DNA of 64,000 nt, taken from Nemania diffusa (taxonomy: Eukaryota > Ascomycota > Sordariomycetes > Xylariales > Xylariaceae). Numbering within the stretch: position 1 is the stretch's first letter; every line of letters begins with the position of its first letter. Under the pieces are notes generated by a model. It saw nothing but the letters and a program-made list of their open reading frames with translations. It made no database searches and was not told the origin of the DNA. The position numbers and the translations under genes are program-made. Positions 45,831 to 56,956 of this stretch are shown piece after piece. The DNA is taken from NCBI GenBank assembly GCA_038501195.1, contig JBBPUQ010000001.1:3658001-3722000 (forward strand). Reading direction: 5' to 3'.

Positions 45831-47456
45831 ATGAGACATCCCATCATAAGTCGAAGGATCTGTGCCATTCACCATGGGTTCCATGCGCGGCAAATTCGAT
45901 CACAATCCACTATTTCGCAAAGGCTTAGCATAATAGCGTCTCCTAACGTGACTCAAGTAAGCTGCGCCCGTCTATGAGAAAGATCATACCAACATAATAT
46001 AGGGACAAGTTCTCGCCGAGCTTAAGGAGCACTCCTTGAAAGTAGCAGAACAGGGCCAGAATGGGGTCCCGCCCACAGATGGTGTTGCTGTATTAGCATC
46101 CAAAGATTTCACTGGTTGGCTAGAGGATCAGAATTTCATGTCTGCATTCGTTGCAACGTTACTTAAGCCCACGAGCACAATCCAAACCAGCCGCCCGAGC
46201 CTACATGTATTGTCCGGTATAATAGATGGCCTTAGTCCGCATCGACTGTCTAGCCAACCTCGGTCAGGGTTTTCAGTATTACGCGGACCAGTTGACACCA
46301 TTCTTCCTCAGCTATGGGGTGAGGAGAGGTTTTCTAGCACTAGTCAAGACAATGCCGCCTGCGTCTCATTTGCTACGAATCCTCTTGTCGGAAATACCGG
46401 TGCACTTGAGGTTACCTTACCGCTAGCAAATACGGTGTTCCAGAACGGAAGACGCGCTACTCTCTATGCAAGTAGATGGGACATCAACAGCGAAGGTTCG
46501 ATGGCCCTAGGCACGAGGTCTCATAAAACAACCCAACTAATAACAGAAAACGGAGGCTCGGTGAACCATACATCGTCTCTAGTCCCCCTTCTACCTCTCA
46601 CGCCGCCTAGACGGATTGTTGCTGGCTTGGGAAACATCGTTCGCCAGGTTGAATTAGACGGCTCCCCTACACCAGCCTCGAAGGAACTAGAGGCTATCAT
46701 ACCCAAGATATTTGAAGAAAGAGCTCAGCGTGAGCCATCTTCGCCGCCAAGGCCAATAGGAGTGTGGTGCTGGGTCATTCCCCATCATATTGGGCTTGAG
46801 AAATTCAACAACTTAACACTCTTCAAAGCAGGTTCGTCTCAAATAGAGGCAGATATAGTTCGGAATTCGATGGGAATCTTCTCAGAGCTCTTGTCTTCCG
46901 GGTGCCGCCTGCATAAAATCTGTATGAAAGGTCCTCCTACTCACTTGGCAAATCTAATCATTTTGTAGTAAGTGGAGGTGGTGGCTGGGGACTGAAGCAA
47001 GGGTTGCTGTCTCTCGACCCAGAAACAAGGTTTCCTTTACCCGGGCAAGACGATGACATGGAAATGTTTATCAGGTCATTTCAGGATCGAAATAGCGTTG
47101 AGCCGACAAGCGGCCTTGCAGCACCGGGATCTTCTCTCCTTTTTTGCATCGAACCGCAAACGACATGTTTAGAAGCCCTCTCGGGCCAATTGCTTGCGCC
47201 AACCAAGAACTTGACTTTTGGAGTTGCTCCGAGTGAGTACACGCTGGGTCTTAGTCCTCATGGTGACCGAGTCGAGATCATTGATGGGCATTTCGGAATA
47301 AGTTCCGCGGCCGGCCTTTTCTTGCGAACTAGTCTAGGTTTCGCTGGGACAAGTAATGACAAGGGGATAGGAGGTGCATCTCAAGGCTCGTTCAGCACCA
47401 AAGTCGATGTTCCAGGAGCTTACTTTTGTGTTTCCGATGACATTGTCTCAGCGTGA
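45831..47456 (+). CDS. uncharacterised conserved fungal protein, probably mitochondrial
   Basis: Exons are 45831-45956, 46003-46930 and 46969-47456 (introns 46 and 38 bp), giving 513 residues in phase. The N-terminus MRHPIISRRICAIHHGFHAR is Arg/His/Ser-rich without acids, as in a mitochondrial presequence. Notable segments are FSVLRGPVDTILPQLWGEER, LTPPRRIVAGLGNIVRQVEL, IGVWCWVIPHHIG and, across intron 2, KVSGGGGWGLKQGLLSLDPE. I recognise the general look of a conserved fungal protein but no named domain. The second intron is very short; without it the Gly-rich block would be lost, which supports it. Confidence 0.7.
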
Positions 47457-47583
47457 AGGTTAACGGAATTGTATATTAAGATATAACATAGCGGCAAAAT
47501 AAAGTCACTTGTGAATTTAGTAGACAGAAATGTATGTGAGAGACCCAAGAGAATACCTAGTAATCAATGAATTTTACCTTAAT

Positions 47584-47735
47584 TAGGTAGGTCCATCTCT
47601 GTTCAATACCTACCTAGGTAGGTACATGTAGGTATAGCGACTGATAGGAGATAGGTACCTAGGTACTTACCTACCAGGTAGCTTACATACATATGTACTT
47701 AGCGGGTATGTAGATAGGTGCACACCTATTAGGTA
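47584..47735. repeat. island of palindromic CCTAGGTA words
   Basis: Within about 150 bp there are many overlapping TACCTA/TAGGTA units, including ACCTACCTAGGTAGGTAC and TAGGTACCTAGGTACTTACC. The words are their own complements, so the region can form hairpins. It lies just upstream of yra1. Confidence 0.7.
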
Positions 47736-47923
47736 ACACTGTGTATATACCGTGTAAATCGGACGGCGCGTCAGAAGCTCTGGTTTGAAGTGACTGGTGC
47801 GAGGCTCCAAGCTACCCAGGTAACCTTCGCTTCATACTTTTCTTCAGTATATCTGACATCCCACCTCAACAACTTTTTACCAACAATTGTCTTTATTTGT
47901 CTTTTTTCGTCGCAGCTTAGAAA

Positions 47924-49463
47924 ATGGACCGAAGTCTTGACGAGATCGTTGCAGAATCTCAGGTACGAACTAGTCCGAATTCTTCAACGCGTGAAATATG
48001 GCGAGAATCAATGGTTGTAATTATAGCCATGTCGATGCTAATTATTCACTTGCAGGCAAGGAAGCGCGGGAACCGCGGTCAACGTGGCGGCGGCGGCGGC
48101 GGCCATAGTGGCGGCAATGGGAGCAGCAGCAGTCGACAACCTCGGCAACGCGATTCTTATCCTCGCGATGGCGTAAGAAAGGTTCGTCGTCATTCACCAT
48201 TGCACTGCATTGCATCGTACTTTAACCCGTGCCTCGAACTGACAGCGCCCAACTCGCTATTCAATTCGTGCAGGTGGATTTCTCCTTTCCCTCCTAGATC
48301 GATGCTAGCTCTCTCCTCGAGCTCTCTCGTCGAAGCTACCAACCTGCGGCTCGAGGCCTCGGACTACGATCGGTGGTGATATGTGCGTCGTGTGAAATCA
48401 GCTAACCAGGGTTCTCGTCCTGCGAGACAGTCAGCCAGAGATGATAGGAGAGGTCTAGATTCGTACGTCACTACCAACATACATAAGCTATAGTCGCATA
48501 CGACTGGGCTAACTTGTCGTAGGGATTGGGTTCACGATAAGTTCGAGGGCTTCCATTGTAAGCCCGACCCGGCCTCTCCTATGCCGGTCTACATGGTAAC
48601 TAACTTTTAGCCAGCCCGAGACCAACCCCGTAACTCCTACCGAAGGCGATCACCCGGTTCAACCTCGTTAGTGTAGACCATGAATAACATCATTTCGCCA
48701 TACCCTCGCTGACAGCCATGGCAGAGACGGCCGCGGTACGAAGATCAAAGTTGAAAACTTGCATTACGACCTCTCAGAATCCGATCTCGAGGTATTAATG
48801 AACCATAGCAAGATATATGGAATCCTTATACTCACTCACCTGTCACTAGGGCCTTTTCAGCAAGATCGGTCCTGTTGCGAAGCTTGAACTCTTATATGAT
48901 AGAGCTGGACGCTCAGAGGGAGTCGCATTTGTGACGTACGAGAGCCGTGATGATGCGATGGACGCCATGCGAGAATTTAATGGCGCGAATGCTAAAGGTA
49001 AGCAACTTACGCCTTGCATGATAATTTTCATTAACATACTCCTTTTTAAGGCCAACCGATTCATATGACCATCGTGTCTTCCGCCCCAAGACGCAACCCC
49101 TTCGACACGGCACAGATGCCCGGGAGACCCCTCGCAGAACGTATTACTCGACCGCGATCACTATCACCCAACGATCGAGGGATCGACCGCTATGTCCCTG
49201 AGGGTGGAAGACGTTCCCATAGTCCCAAACCTCGGCGTCGTGGTAGACGAGCCGGAGCCCGGCGCGAGAACGGAGGAGAGAATACAGGACGGCCTGCAGC
49301 ACGAGAGGGTCGACCTAAGAAGACCCAGGAAGAACTGGATGCTGAAATGGAAGACTACTTCGAGAAAAGTAGCAAAAATACGGGTGGAAATGCAGTAACG
49401 ACTGGTGCGAACGAGGACCAGTCTAAAGCTCAAGCTGCAGACGATGTTGACATGATTGAGTGA
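47924..49463 (+). CDS. yra1: Yra1/ALY-REF mRNA-export adaptor (eight exons)
   Basis: Exons are 47924-47962, 48056-48181, 48431-48462, 48523-48557, 48611-48629, 48716-48791, 48850-48997 and 49051-49463, giving 295 residues, all phases matching. The N-terminal box MDRSLDEIVAESQ is the REF-N motif that binds the Mex67/UAP56 partners. It is followed by an RGG-type stretch, DSDWVHDKFEG, an RRM (TKIKVENLHYDLSESDLEGL, with RNP1 SEGVAFVTYESRDDAM) and an Arg-rich part. It ends with the second REF motif (TQEELDAEMEDYF). Exon 5 is only 19 nt, and exons 3 and 4 are 32 and 35 nt. Intron 2 (249 bp) is the longest; its boundaries (donor GTTCGT, or GTAAGA nine bases earlier) are the least certain point. Confidence 0.9.
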
Positions 49464-50191
49464 AGTACACTCAAATGGGAATATCAAGTATAGTAGCGAA
49501 ATGCGGTTTAAGGTTCATGTATAACGGCTGCCACAGACACAGATCACTACTCTCAAGACAGAACAAATGCCAAGGCTCAATGGTCTCATTTTGGGTCAGG
49601 TCATAATACTATCCAGGTAGTTCTACTACACCCAAATTTCTACCGGCCTTAGTATTCATTGCTTTCTATTCTAACCTAAACATAACATTCCTTTTTAGAG
49701 TATCTCTTACCTAGAAATTGGCTTGGGTACTTAAATTCAGACCCCCCTTTCAGCGTACTATGTGCTTTTTGAAACTGTTATTTATTGCCTAGTTGGCTTA
49801 GTAGATGACATGGAATACCTTGGCTTCTCTGATTTTCATGTAGCTGTCTAATATTGTTTTATTTCACCTTACCCAGCTGGTCAGTCGTTGCCAGGCTCTT
49901 CTATCCTATGTTTCGAAAGAGAAGGTTAGCGTTACTTACGAAGTTATCCTCATAGCTTTTAGGCCCTTGAGACCCTGTTTCGAGTTGATTAGGACTGGCT
50001 GTCTTTCTATGAAAGGTTGGCGCCTGGCGTGTACTTTACTCTAGGGCATACATGCGATAATATACTACACTGAGGATACCTATCGGTGCAGAATATGAAC
50101 CTCTATAAACATTTCAATTAGACCTCGTATTTAACGAAGCCTAGTTGCGTTGGAAACATATGGAATGCTTTAGGCCGAGCCTTACCTAGTA

Positions 50192-50226
<35 letters not shown>

Positions 50227-50448
50227 CCGAATGCTGCGAGTTCACGAGAGAACTTGGCATCTCGGATGCAAAACTTAGGAAGAAAAGAAAAGAAGAGTCG
50301 AGGCAACATATATTTTCTAATACCCTGTGCAACTGTAGCTATAATTTATGGATGAGCTCATTTATCGCAAATGCCATGCTTCTACTGAAACGCGAGACGG
50401 GCATCAATAAAAGAGTCTAAGGTCTTATCATTTAACAGCACCTAGACC
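49464..50448. other. 3' spacer between convergent genes
   Basis: Between yra1 and the reductase. It contains an (AT)n microsatellite at 50194-50224 and no supported gene. Confidence 0.5.
50194..50224. repeat. (AT)n microsatellite
   Basis: About 15 uninterrupted AT units, preceded by ATGC. A simple repeat with no further signal. Confidence 0.9.
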
Positions 50449-51513
50449 CTAGTCATTCTTTTTCCTCTTATTCTCCAAACCTTCTGCCATGGCCGCAGCC
50501 ATATCATGGACGTCTAGGCCTCTTTTCCTCTTCCCCACCTTCTCGTCGCCGAGCACGGAGTCCTCGGCGACGGCGCGGTAGACGTCAGCGACGCCCCTAA
50601 ATAGGTCCTGCGGGAAGCCGCCCTCCTCGTCGAAAGTCATGGCAATCTCCTCCATCTCGCGGACCCAGCGGTACGCCTTGGGCGCCATGCCGACAACGCC
50701 GCGCTCGGCGGCCTTCCAGTGCCCGGGGGTGCGGGCCTCCAGCTCGCCGCACAGTTCGTCGAGCACGCCGAGGCGCTTCGCCGTCGTGAAGGACTGGATT
50801 GCGAGCGACGTGAAGCCCTTGGTCAGGCTCGCGAAGCACATCTTGAGGCCCGAGGCCACGCCGATCTCGTCGGAGACGTGCCGCACGTTGAGCGTGGCCG
50901 CGAGCCGAGGGCCGTAGCCGGGGATCTCGGCGATCTTGTACGGGCCCGAGACGGGGATGCTGGGCACCTTCCATCCAGCACCGGCGCCGGGCGCGGGCGC
51001 GGGTGCGGGTGCGGGTGGATTGCCGATGATGGCACCGTCGATGAAGCGCACGGTGCCCCGGGTCGGCTCGAAGAGGGCTGCGATAGACTTGGTGGTCGAC
51101 GGCGCCACGGCGTTGAGGTCCGCGAAGTACAGCGGCTTCTCCTCGCCGCCGCCGTCGCCGCCGCCGCTGCGCCGGAAGGGCCCGGTCACGGCGTCGACGA
51201 TGCGCTGCGCGGTGGCGGCGGCGTCCCTCGGCGGCACGACGGAGAGGATGACGTCGCAGGCCTCGGCGAGCTGCTCGTCCGACTTGTAGATGTCGACGCT
51301 GGCGTTCTTGGCGCGCTCCAAGGTGTCGTTGCTGCGGGCTCGTCAACATAGGTCATTCGGGCAAAACAGAGGTGCGGATGGCGTTGGGCGGGCGGACCTG
51401 CGGCCTTTGCAGTTCGTCGCGACGGAGAATCCGTTCGCGATGAGCAGTTTGGCGATGCCCATGCCCATGTCTCCGATGGAGAGCACACCTATCCTCGCTA
51501 AAGGGACTGCCAT
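50449..51513 (-). CDS. 6PGDH/beta-hydroxyacid dehydrogenase-like reductase with DUF1932-type C-terminus
   Basis: Exons are 51513-51398 and 51331-50449 (66-bp intron), giving 332 residues from ATG 51513 (MAVPLARIGVLSIGDMGMGI). The Rossmann motif GVLSIGDMGMGIAKLL, then VILSVVPP, LYFADLNAVAPSTTKSI and FIDGAIIGNPPAPAP, match the NAD(P)-binding domain. The C-terminal helical domain (LKMCFASLTKGFTSLAIQSF, with the conserved Lys region) resembles DUF1932 proteins. It ends with a basic ENKRKKND tail. The first Rossmann glycine pattern is G-x-x-x-x-G-x-M-G. The gene is visibly more GC-rich (many Ala, Gly and Pro codons ending in C or G) than its neighbours, so long antisense ORFs appear over it. Substrate unknown. 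Confidence 0.85.
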
Positions 51514-52204
51514 CGTGTCATACAAGCTGAGTACGCCCAGCGTATATTTGGATATTTATCCGAGTCTTGGTTATATTTCTACAGTATTGACAGTACAGTA
51601 TAGGCTTAAGTGAGGGTTTGTAGGTAGCTAGTCTGTATCTCTACCTGTAGATTACCTACCTACTCCGTACCCAGATTATGTAGGCCTCATTCTACCTTTG
51701 TCGCGCCGATAAACGGGTCACCCCGCCATCTCGGTTAGGTATCTCGACCCGAAATAACATCGGCTAATGGAGATGCAGTACAGCACTGAACGATTCTACT
51801 CCGTATGTGATTTCGTAGGTAGTGAGTGTATAAGTAAATATCTTATAACTAGGTACTTATCTATATTTATTTTCTAGGTCTATTAATCAGATTATTACTT
51901 TTACCACCCGGTAGGTAGTTCAGCTTATGAAACTCGCTTACTTAGCGATACCTAGGTTAAGCATTTATCTCTTTGAATGCCGCTTTGGCACAGTGACTTT
52001 TTTCCACCCCCTGTTATCTAGTTCCACATCCGCCCTGCTTAAATCAGCTACATTGTTTAAGCATATAGATCGCGAGCGTTTAGCAGCATATTATATATTT
52101 AAAAAGGTACTTATTGATTTACATATGCTGGAGAAGTTTCTTTGGTTGTGCATGACGTAACTTTATAAGCTGAAGCCCTACCTATGTAATTGAAGGCCCC
52201 TGCC
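51514..52204. other. spacer, no gene seen
   Basis: Upstream of the reductase; TAGGTA/TACCTA words at 51620-51665. The 77-residue plus ORF at 51927-52160 has no recognisable feature. Confidence 0.45.
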
Positions 52205-52350
52205 GCATCGTGACTTTAAAAGTGGAATAGCGGGGCCGACTGGAGCTTTCTCTATATACCCAATAAGAGAATAAAGTTATGCTCGGATAATATTGTTATT
52301 GGGTGTAAGTAAATAAAGCTGGGCCTCATATTCACTTTGTAAGTCACGGT
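52205..52350. mobile_element. fold-back element (second family)
   Basis: The left arm GCATCGTGACTTTAAAAGTG, then GAATAGCGGGGC, is partly mirrored at the right by GGGCCTCATATTCACTTTGT and AAGTCACGGTG (imperfect inverted repeat). It shares its left arm with 31196-31298. It sits directly before MITE 3. No coding capacity. Confidence 0.65.
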
Positions 52351-52369
52351 GTGTTAACGGCGGGTATTA

Positions 52370-52519
52370 GGCACCAGTGCTTAAAAAGTGGAAAGTCAGT
52401 AGGTATATCAATTCAAATTTATTCAAGCAGTACATAAGGTATATACCTATAAACAAGTTATCTACATAATCCCAGTTTTCCACTTTTAAGTACTGGTGCC
52501 AAAAAGGCACCTAAAGGGA
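52370..52519. mobile_element. MITE 3: 5'-truncated member of the TCCCTTT family
   Basis: The left end begins GCACCAGTGCTTAAAAAGTG and the right arm is its inverted partner, CACTTTTAAGTACTGGTGCC. The right arm continues outward through AAAAAGGCACCTAAAGGGA to TA (52520-52521). The matching outer 20 bp of the left arm is missing. The right end is almost identical to those of MITEs 1 and 4. Confidence 0.85.
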
Positions 52520-52521
52520 TA

Positions 52522-53128
52522 GGTAGCATGCTCTCGCTTTCGTTTAGAATCGAAAAGTCTCCGACAAAACTAAGCCGGCGGCCAGATTAATGTAGCCAAC
52601 CCCTCAGGCCGCCGGGACAACCCACCCGCACGGATTCATCTGCAACCCGTCTTTTAATCTAGGTATCCAATATATACTATGCTGCAGGCGGTGGTGGGTA
52701 CCTACTTGGTCTTTTATCATTTGATACAATAATCATATCCGTTCTTCATTTCAAGCTGTGCATCACCACCAATCAATCCCTTCTCTCTGTTCATTGTCAG
52801 GAGACCAGCTATCGTTGCTCATCTGCTACACCAGCTAGCCTGAGCTGAGACAGCCGATGTGTCTGAAACCAGGATTGGGCGCGCACTCAGACAATTCTTC
52901 AACGCAGGGGTCTTCTTCTCGAGCACACTTCGGTAGCTAGGTAAATCTACTGTACTGTATACACCATCTTCGTTCACCCAAGCCTCACAGGCCCGCGGCA
53001 TCAGACTATCTTCTTTAGCGAATCGCCTCTGCCTCCTTCAAATATAACTCTCAATATAACTCTCAACAAGCCTCACTATCATCTTACTCGGTTTATTTTC
53101 CCTCGCGCGCATTCGCGACTCATCCATC
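52522..53128. other. upstream region of the P450 gene
   Basis: No gene seen. The sequence just before ATG 53129 (about 53030-53125) is pyrimidine-rich, typical of fungal 5' UTR/promoter DNA. Confidence 0.4.
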
Positions 53129-54958
53129 ATGAGCGTGTTCCCCTATCCTTGGCGGGGAATCCTCGCATCCTCCTTAGCAACATCATATATCCTCGTCTCG
53201 TACCAGTCACACTGGTGGAAGCTCCACTTCATCGGCAGCTTCATTAGCTCGTGGCTATTTCAATCATTGGTTTGGGCTGTTTGGGTTGTTATTCTATGGC
53301 CCAAGCTTTTCTCGCCGCTCCGGAGCCTGCCGGAGCCAGCTGGCGGTTCGTTTTTTAACGGCCATTTCAAACGGATTATGGCGGAACCAAGCGGCATTCC
53401 AATGAGGGACTGGTAAGACAACTACTTGTTTGTGCATCTAGATGGAGTTGTAAGGCTGAACTGATCGACAGGGCTGCCACTGTTCCTAATGATGGGGTCA
53501 TGAGATATCTTGGCATGGCCAATTCAGAGCGAGTGCTTGTCACCGGCCCCAAGGCTTTATCGGAAGTCTTGGTTACCAAAAACTACCATTTTGAGAAGCC
53601 CGCCGCGCTGCGATGGAGCATTGGTCGCGTCCTTGGTGTAGGTGTCCTCTTAGCCGAAGGCGACGAACACAAGACCCAGCGAAAGAATCTCATGCCGGCT
53701 TTTGCGTTCCGACACATAAAGGACCTGTATCCCGTTTTCTGGGGGAAAACGCGCGAAGTGGTACAAGCTATGACCAAAGATATTCTAGCCGACGCCGCAA
53801 AACAGTCCACCTCTCCCCACCCAGAGACAGCGCATAACTCGGCCGTTATCGAAGTCGGTAACTGGGCTTCCCGTGTGACCCTCGACATCATTGGAATTGC
53901 CGGGCTCGGTCGTGACTTCGGTGCTATTAAAGACCAAAACTCGGAGCTCAATGAGACCTACCGACACGTGTTCCAACCCAGCAGACAAGCGCAACTTATG
54001 GGCCTCCTCGGCCAATTGATACCAGAGTGGTTTCTCACTAAACTACCTATAAAACACAACGATAATATCAACGGCGCATCGCAGTATATCCGCTCGGTAT
54101 GTCGCGACCTCATTGTACAGAAGAAGTTAAAGATAGCGCAAAAGCAGCAGTCAGATCATGATATCCTTTCGGTAGCCCTTGAGTCCGGCGGGTTCTCCGA
54201 CGAGGACCTTGTGGACCAACTTATGACTTTCCTAGGTAAGCCCTATTTCTCATAAACTAAATCTAATGTTTTTCGTTCTCCCTCCATTGCTAGGATTGAT
54301 CCCGCTAACGAGGAAAAAACCAGCTGCTGGGCATGAAACAACAGCATCCTCGATGACCTGGGCAATATACATGCTATCAAGGTTTCCTATGGTACAAGAG
54401 CGTCTCAGACAGGAAATCCGAGGAAATCTACCTTCCATCGACGCAGACACCGATATAACTAGTCTCGATATCGACCATATGCCATACCTAAACGCTGTTT
54501 GCAACGAGATTTTGCGATATTACGCCCCAGTGCCAATTACTATTCGAGACACCGCTCAGGATACTGACATTTTAGGTCACAAAATACCGAAAGGTGTCCG
54601 AGTCATACTTGCCCCATGGGCGACGAATTTCGATAAATCCCTTTGGGGTCCAGATGCTCATGAGTTCAACCCCGAAAGATGGATGTCGACAGGTGCCGAC
54701 GACAAGAGAGCCGCAAGCGGTGGCGCCACGAGCAACTTTGCGTTCATGACATTCCTACACGGGCCGAGGAGTTGCATTGGTCAAGCCTTCGCAAAGGCGG
54801 AATTCGCTTGTATCTTGGCCGGCTGGATCGGCCGCTTCGCCTTCGAACTTAAAAACAAAGAAGAGATGGACGAGAAAAATATCGACATTAAGGGGGGCGT
54901 CACTGCCCGGCCTTCGAAGGGCATGTATGTACATGCAACAGTTGTGGATGGTTGGTAA
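53129..54958 (+). CDS. cytochrome P450 monooxygenase
   Basis: Exons are 53129-53412, 53472-54235 and 54324-54958 (introns 59 and 88 bp), giving 560 residues. An N-terminal membrane anchor is followed by a Pro-rich hinge (LRSLPEPAGG). The I-helix AAGHETTASS (351-359) is restored only with the CAG acceptor at 54323. ExxR is E411-R414 (NEILR), then NPERW and the heme loop FLHGPRSCIGQ with Cys500. All catalytic motifs are intact, so it should be an active, ER-bound monooxygenase that needs a P450 reductase. Substrate and CYP family cannot be assigned by eye. No biosynthetic cluster partners are next to it. Confidence 0.95.
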
Positions 54959-55789
54959 GGCCGGACAGTGAGGTAGGTAATGAAGTATATATGTATATAT
55001 ATATATACCTATATATATTAATCCCTGTAAAGCCTTTCCCATATACGGGTTAGCACCCCTATCCAGCATCCGCGCTATGAAGCTTCACAGACCCATATTA
55101 GAGTCTCAGCCACGCCTTCACAAGTACTACCACCAGCACCTTGATATGTATTGTACCGTACATAGCCTCGAATAAGCATAGCTCCTCACACAACGTTGAA
55201 CTAGGTACTTTATACACCATAACAGCGCTACGTAAGAATCTACTACTCTCTTTCTAAGCTTTGTGTTACTATGTTTCAAAACTAGGATCCGTCGTCTTTA
55301 GGTGAACAACTACGGACGAGAAAGGAGAGGGGATATGAGACTCCTGCTCCGGCTCCGCAGCGAGGTATTAGAAGCTGTCACGGAGAAGATCATAACACTA
55401 AAGGTAGGGGAAACAGCAGGAGGAGCGAAGCACAGATACGTCCCCTGGATTCAACCCTGCCGAAGGCTTTTTATGCGTTGACTACGCCCATCATTCATTC
55501 GATTGAGCACGACGAAGAACATTCAGACGGAGATCACGATCGTAGTTTAAGACGAAATACTGCGCCCCGATCGAACGGCCTACAAAAAACGGCACACCGC
55601 CATGAGGCAAGCTCCAGTAGGTCATAACAGATTTATTGTCTCGATAAGTACCAGTAGATTAGGCAAAATTATTATTTTACTAACACATATAAAACATAAT
55701 ATACTATCTTCTAATGCTACTTACTAACTACCGCGAACTCCGATTGTTACCTACTATTTATAAGGCACTCTACAACAATTCTACTCAAG
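54959..55789. other. spacer, no gene seen
   Basis: Contains a TATATATA stretch just after the P450 (54985-55020). No supported ORF. Confidence 0.45.
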
Positions 55790-56905
55790 GTAGGTAGCCT
55801 CCGTGCCAGCCGCGGCCTCCGTTGTGATTCCATAAACATAATCGGCATGGTGTTTAAGGTGTTTTTTATGTATAAGCGTAACGCCGGGGCAAACAGGATA
55901 GTTAGTCCTAGCATTATCTCCGAGCTTCGAGAGGTGTCGACTTCGAAAGTGCCTAATTACCTCACGAAAGCTATGATAGGAGCGGCAGAAGTGTATGATG
56001 TTAGGATCATCTAGAGGAAGTGTCAGAGCCTTGTCCACGCAAATAAAGCATCTCCGAGGTCTCTCTTTTTTAGCGCCTATAATAACAGACTGCCGTAACT
56101 GCTCTTTCGGATAGCCCGGCGAAAGACTAGTACATCAAGCATATCATCTTTAAATGGCAGGCGAAGCTCGGGTTCACCGTCGTGGATTCTCATCTCTACT
56201 AGCATCTGCGGGTTGTTGTTCAGTCTCTCGGCTCTGAATACGCGATTCTTGAACAATATGCCAAGAAGGAACACGTGAGGATTAAGGATGAAATTGGGCT
56301 CGCAAATCATCTCTGGAATATGGAATGTTTTCATTTCTTTCGGGCCAAGGTACTTCTTCGTGAACTGAAGTGTAAGACGAATCAAAAGCCGTGTAGGTCC
56401 ATTAACCGGGTCGAACGGGTCCCTCCCCAGAGCCACCTCGATATTTCCAAACCGCATCTGCAGAATAGATTGAGGCCTAGAACCAGCTGGGGCAAGAAGA
56501 AGGAGGAAAAGCACAGCAAGAATTCTCTGTTCTCTGAGCTTGAATAACTTTTCTGTCGTCCGTATAGTAGTATCAAGCTGAAGTTTCAGGTCTTCAAGGG
56601 TCATCGATCGATTATCTCGTTTTTCGTGCGATAATCCATGGACCTTGACCAGGTTCGCAATACCCTTCAATACATCTAAGTAATAGTACAAGAAGGCCTC
56701 TGGAACGATACTTAAATTCCGCAATTTTTGACAATCAACAAATTTGTCGATCTTCTACTTTGTTGCGCGTTCAAACACGAGCCGGAAGGCGCACCATGTC
56801 GTAATAAGGGTACTCTTCTTCCTGATGCCCGATCTTAGTCTACCGTCTTCACCCTTCTTTTGACAGATAAGCCAGTCGAGGAAGCAATAGACTATACAAA
56901 ACGAG
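55790..56905 (-). pseudogene. DUF3435 / tyrosine-recombinase-like gene with zinc-finger tail, broken
   Basis: The minus strand reads YCFLDWLICQKKGEDGRLRS and KKSTLITTWCAFRLVFERAT, then a TAG stop (56757-56755). In the same frame it continues with KIDKFVDCQKLRNLSIVPEA. Next come LFLLLLAPAGSRPQSILQMR, FTKKYLGPKEMKTFHIPEMI and NPHVFLLGILFKNRVFRAER, the typical core of fungal DUF3435 proteins. Near 56110 there is a frameshift, after which KKERPRRCFICVDKALTLPL and HFCRSYHSFREVIRHFRSRH (C2H2-like fingers) follow. DUF3435 is the domain found in the tyrosine recombinases of giant fungal transposons (Starship captains) and their degenerate relatives. One stop, one frameshift and no start make this a dead copy. 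Confidence 0.75.
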
Positions 56906-56956
56906 ATACCCGCAAGCATTACAGAAGCAGCACTCTAATAAAGAGCAAAGGGGTGT

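Noticed and set aside
50597..51351. Long ORFs in other frames over the reductase (Arg/Gly/Ala-rich)
   Set aside because: Products of high GC in the real gene; no motifs, while the called frame has a full Rossmann signature.
54236..54323. Alternative acceptor at GCTAG (54293) in P450 intron 2
   Set aside because: It keeps the frame but inserts about ten extra residues before AGHETT; the CAG at 54323 restores the normal I-helix and has a proper branch site.
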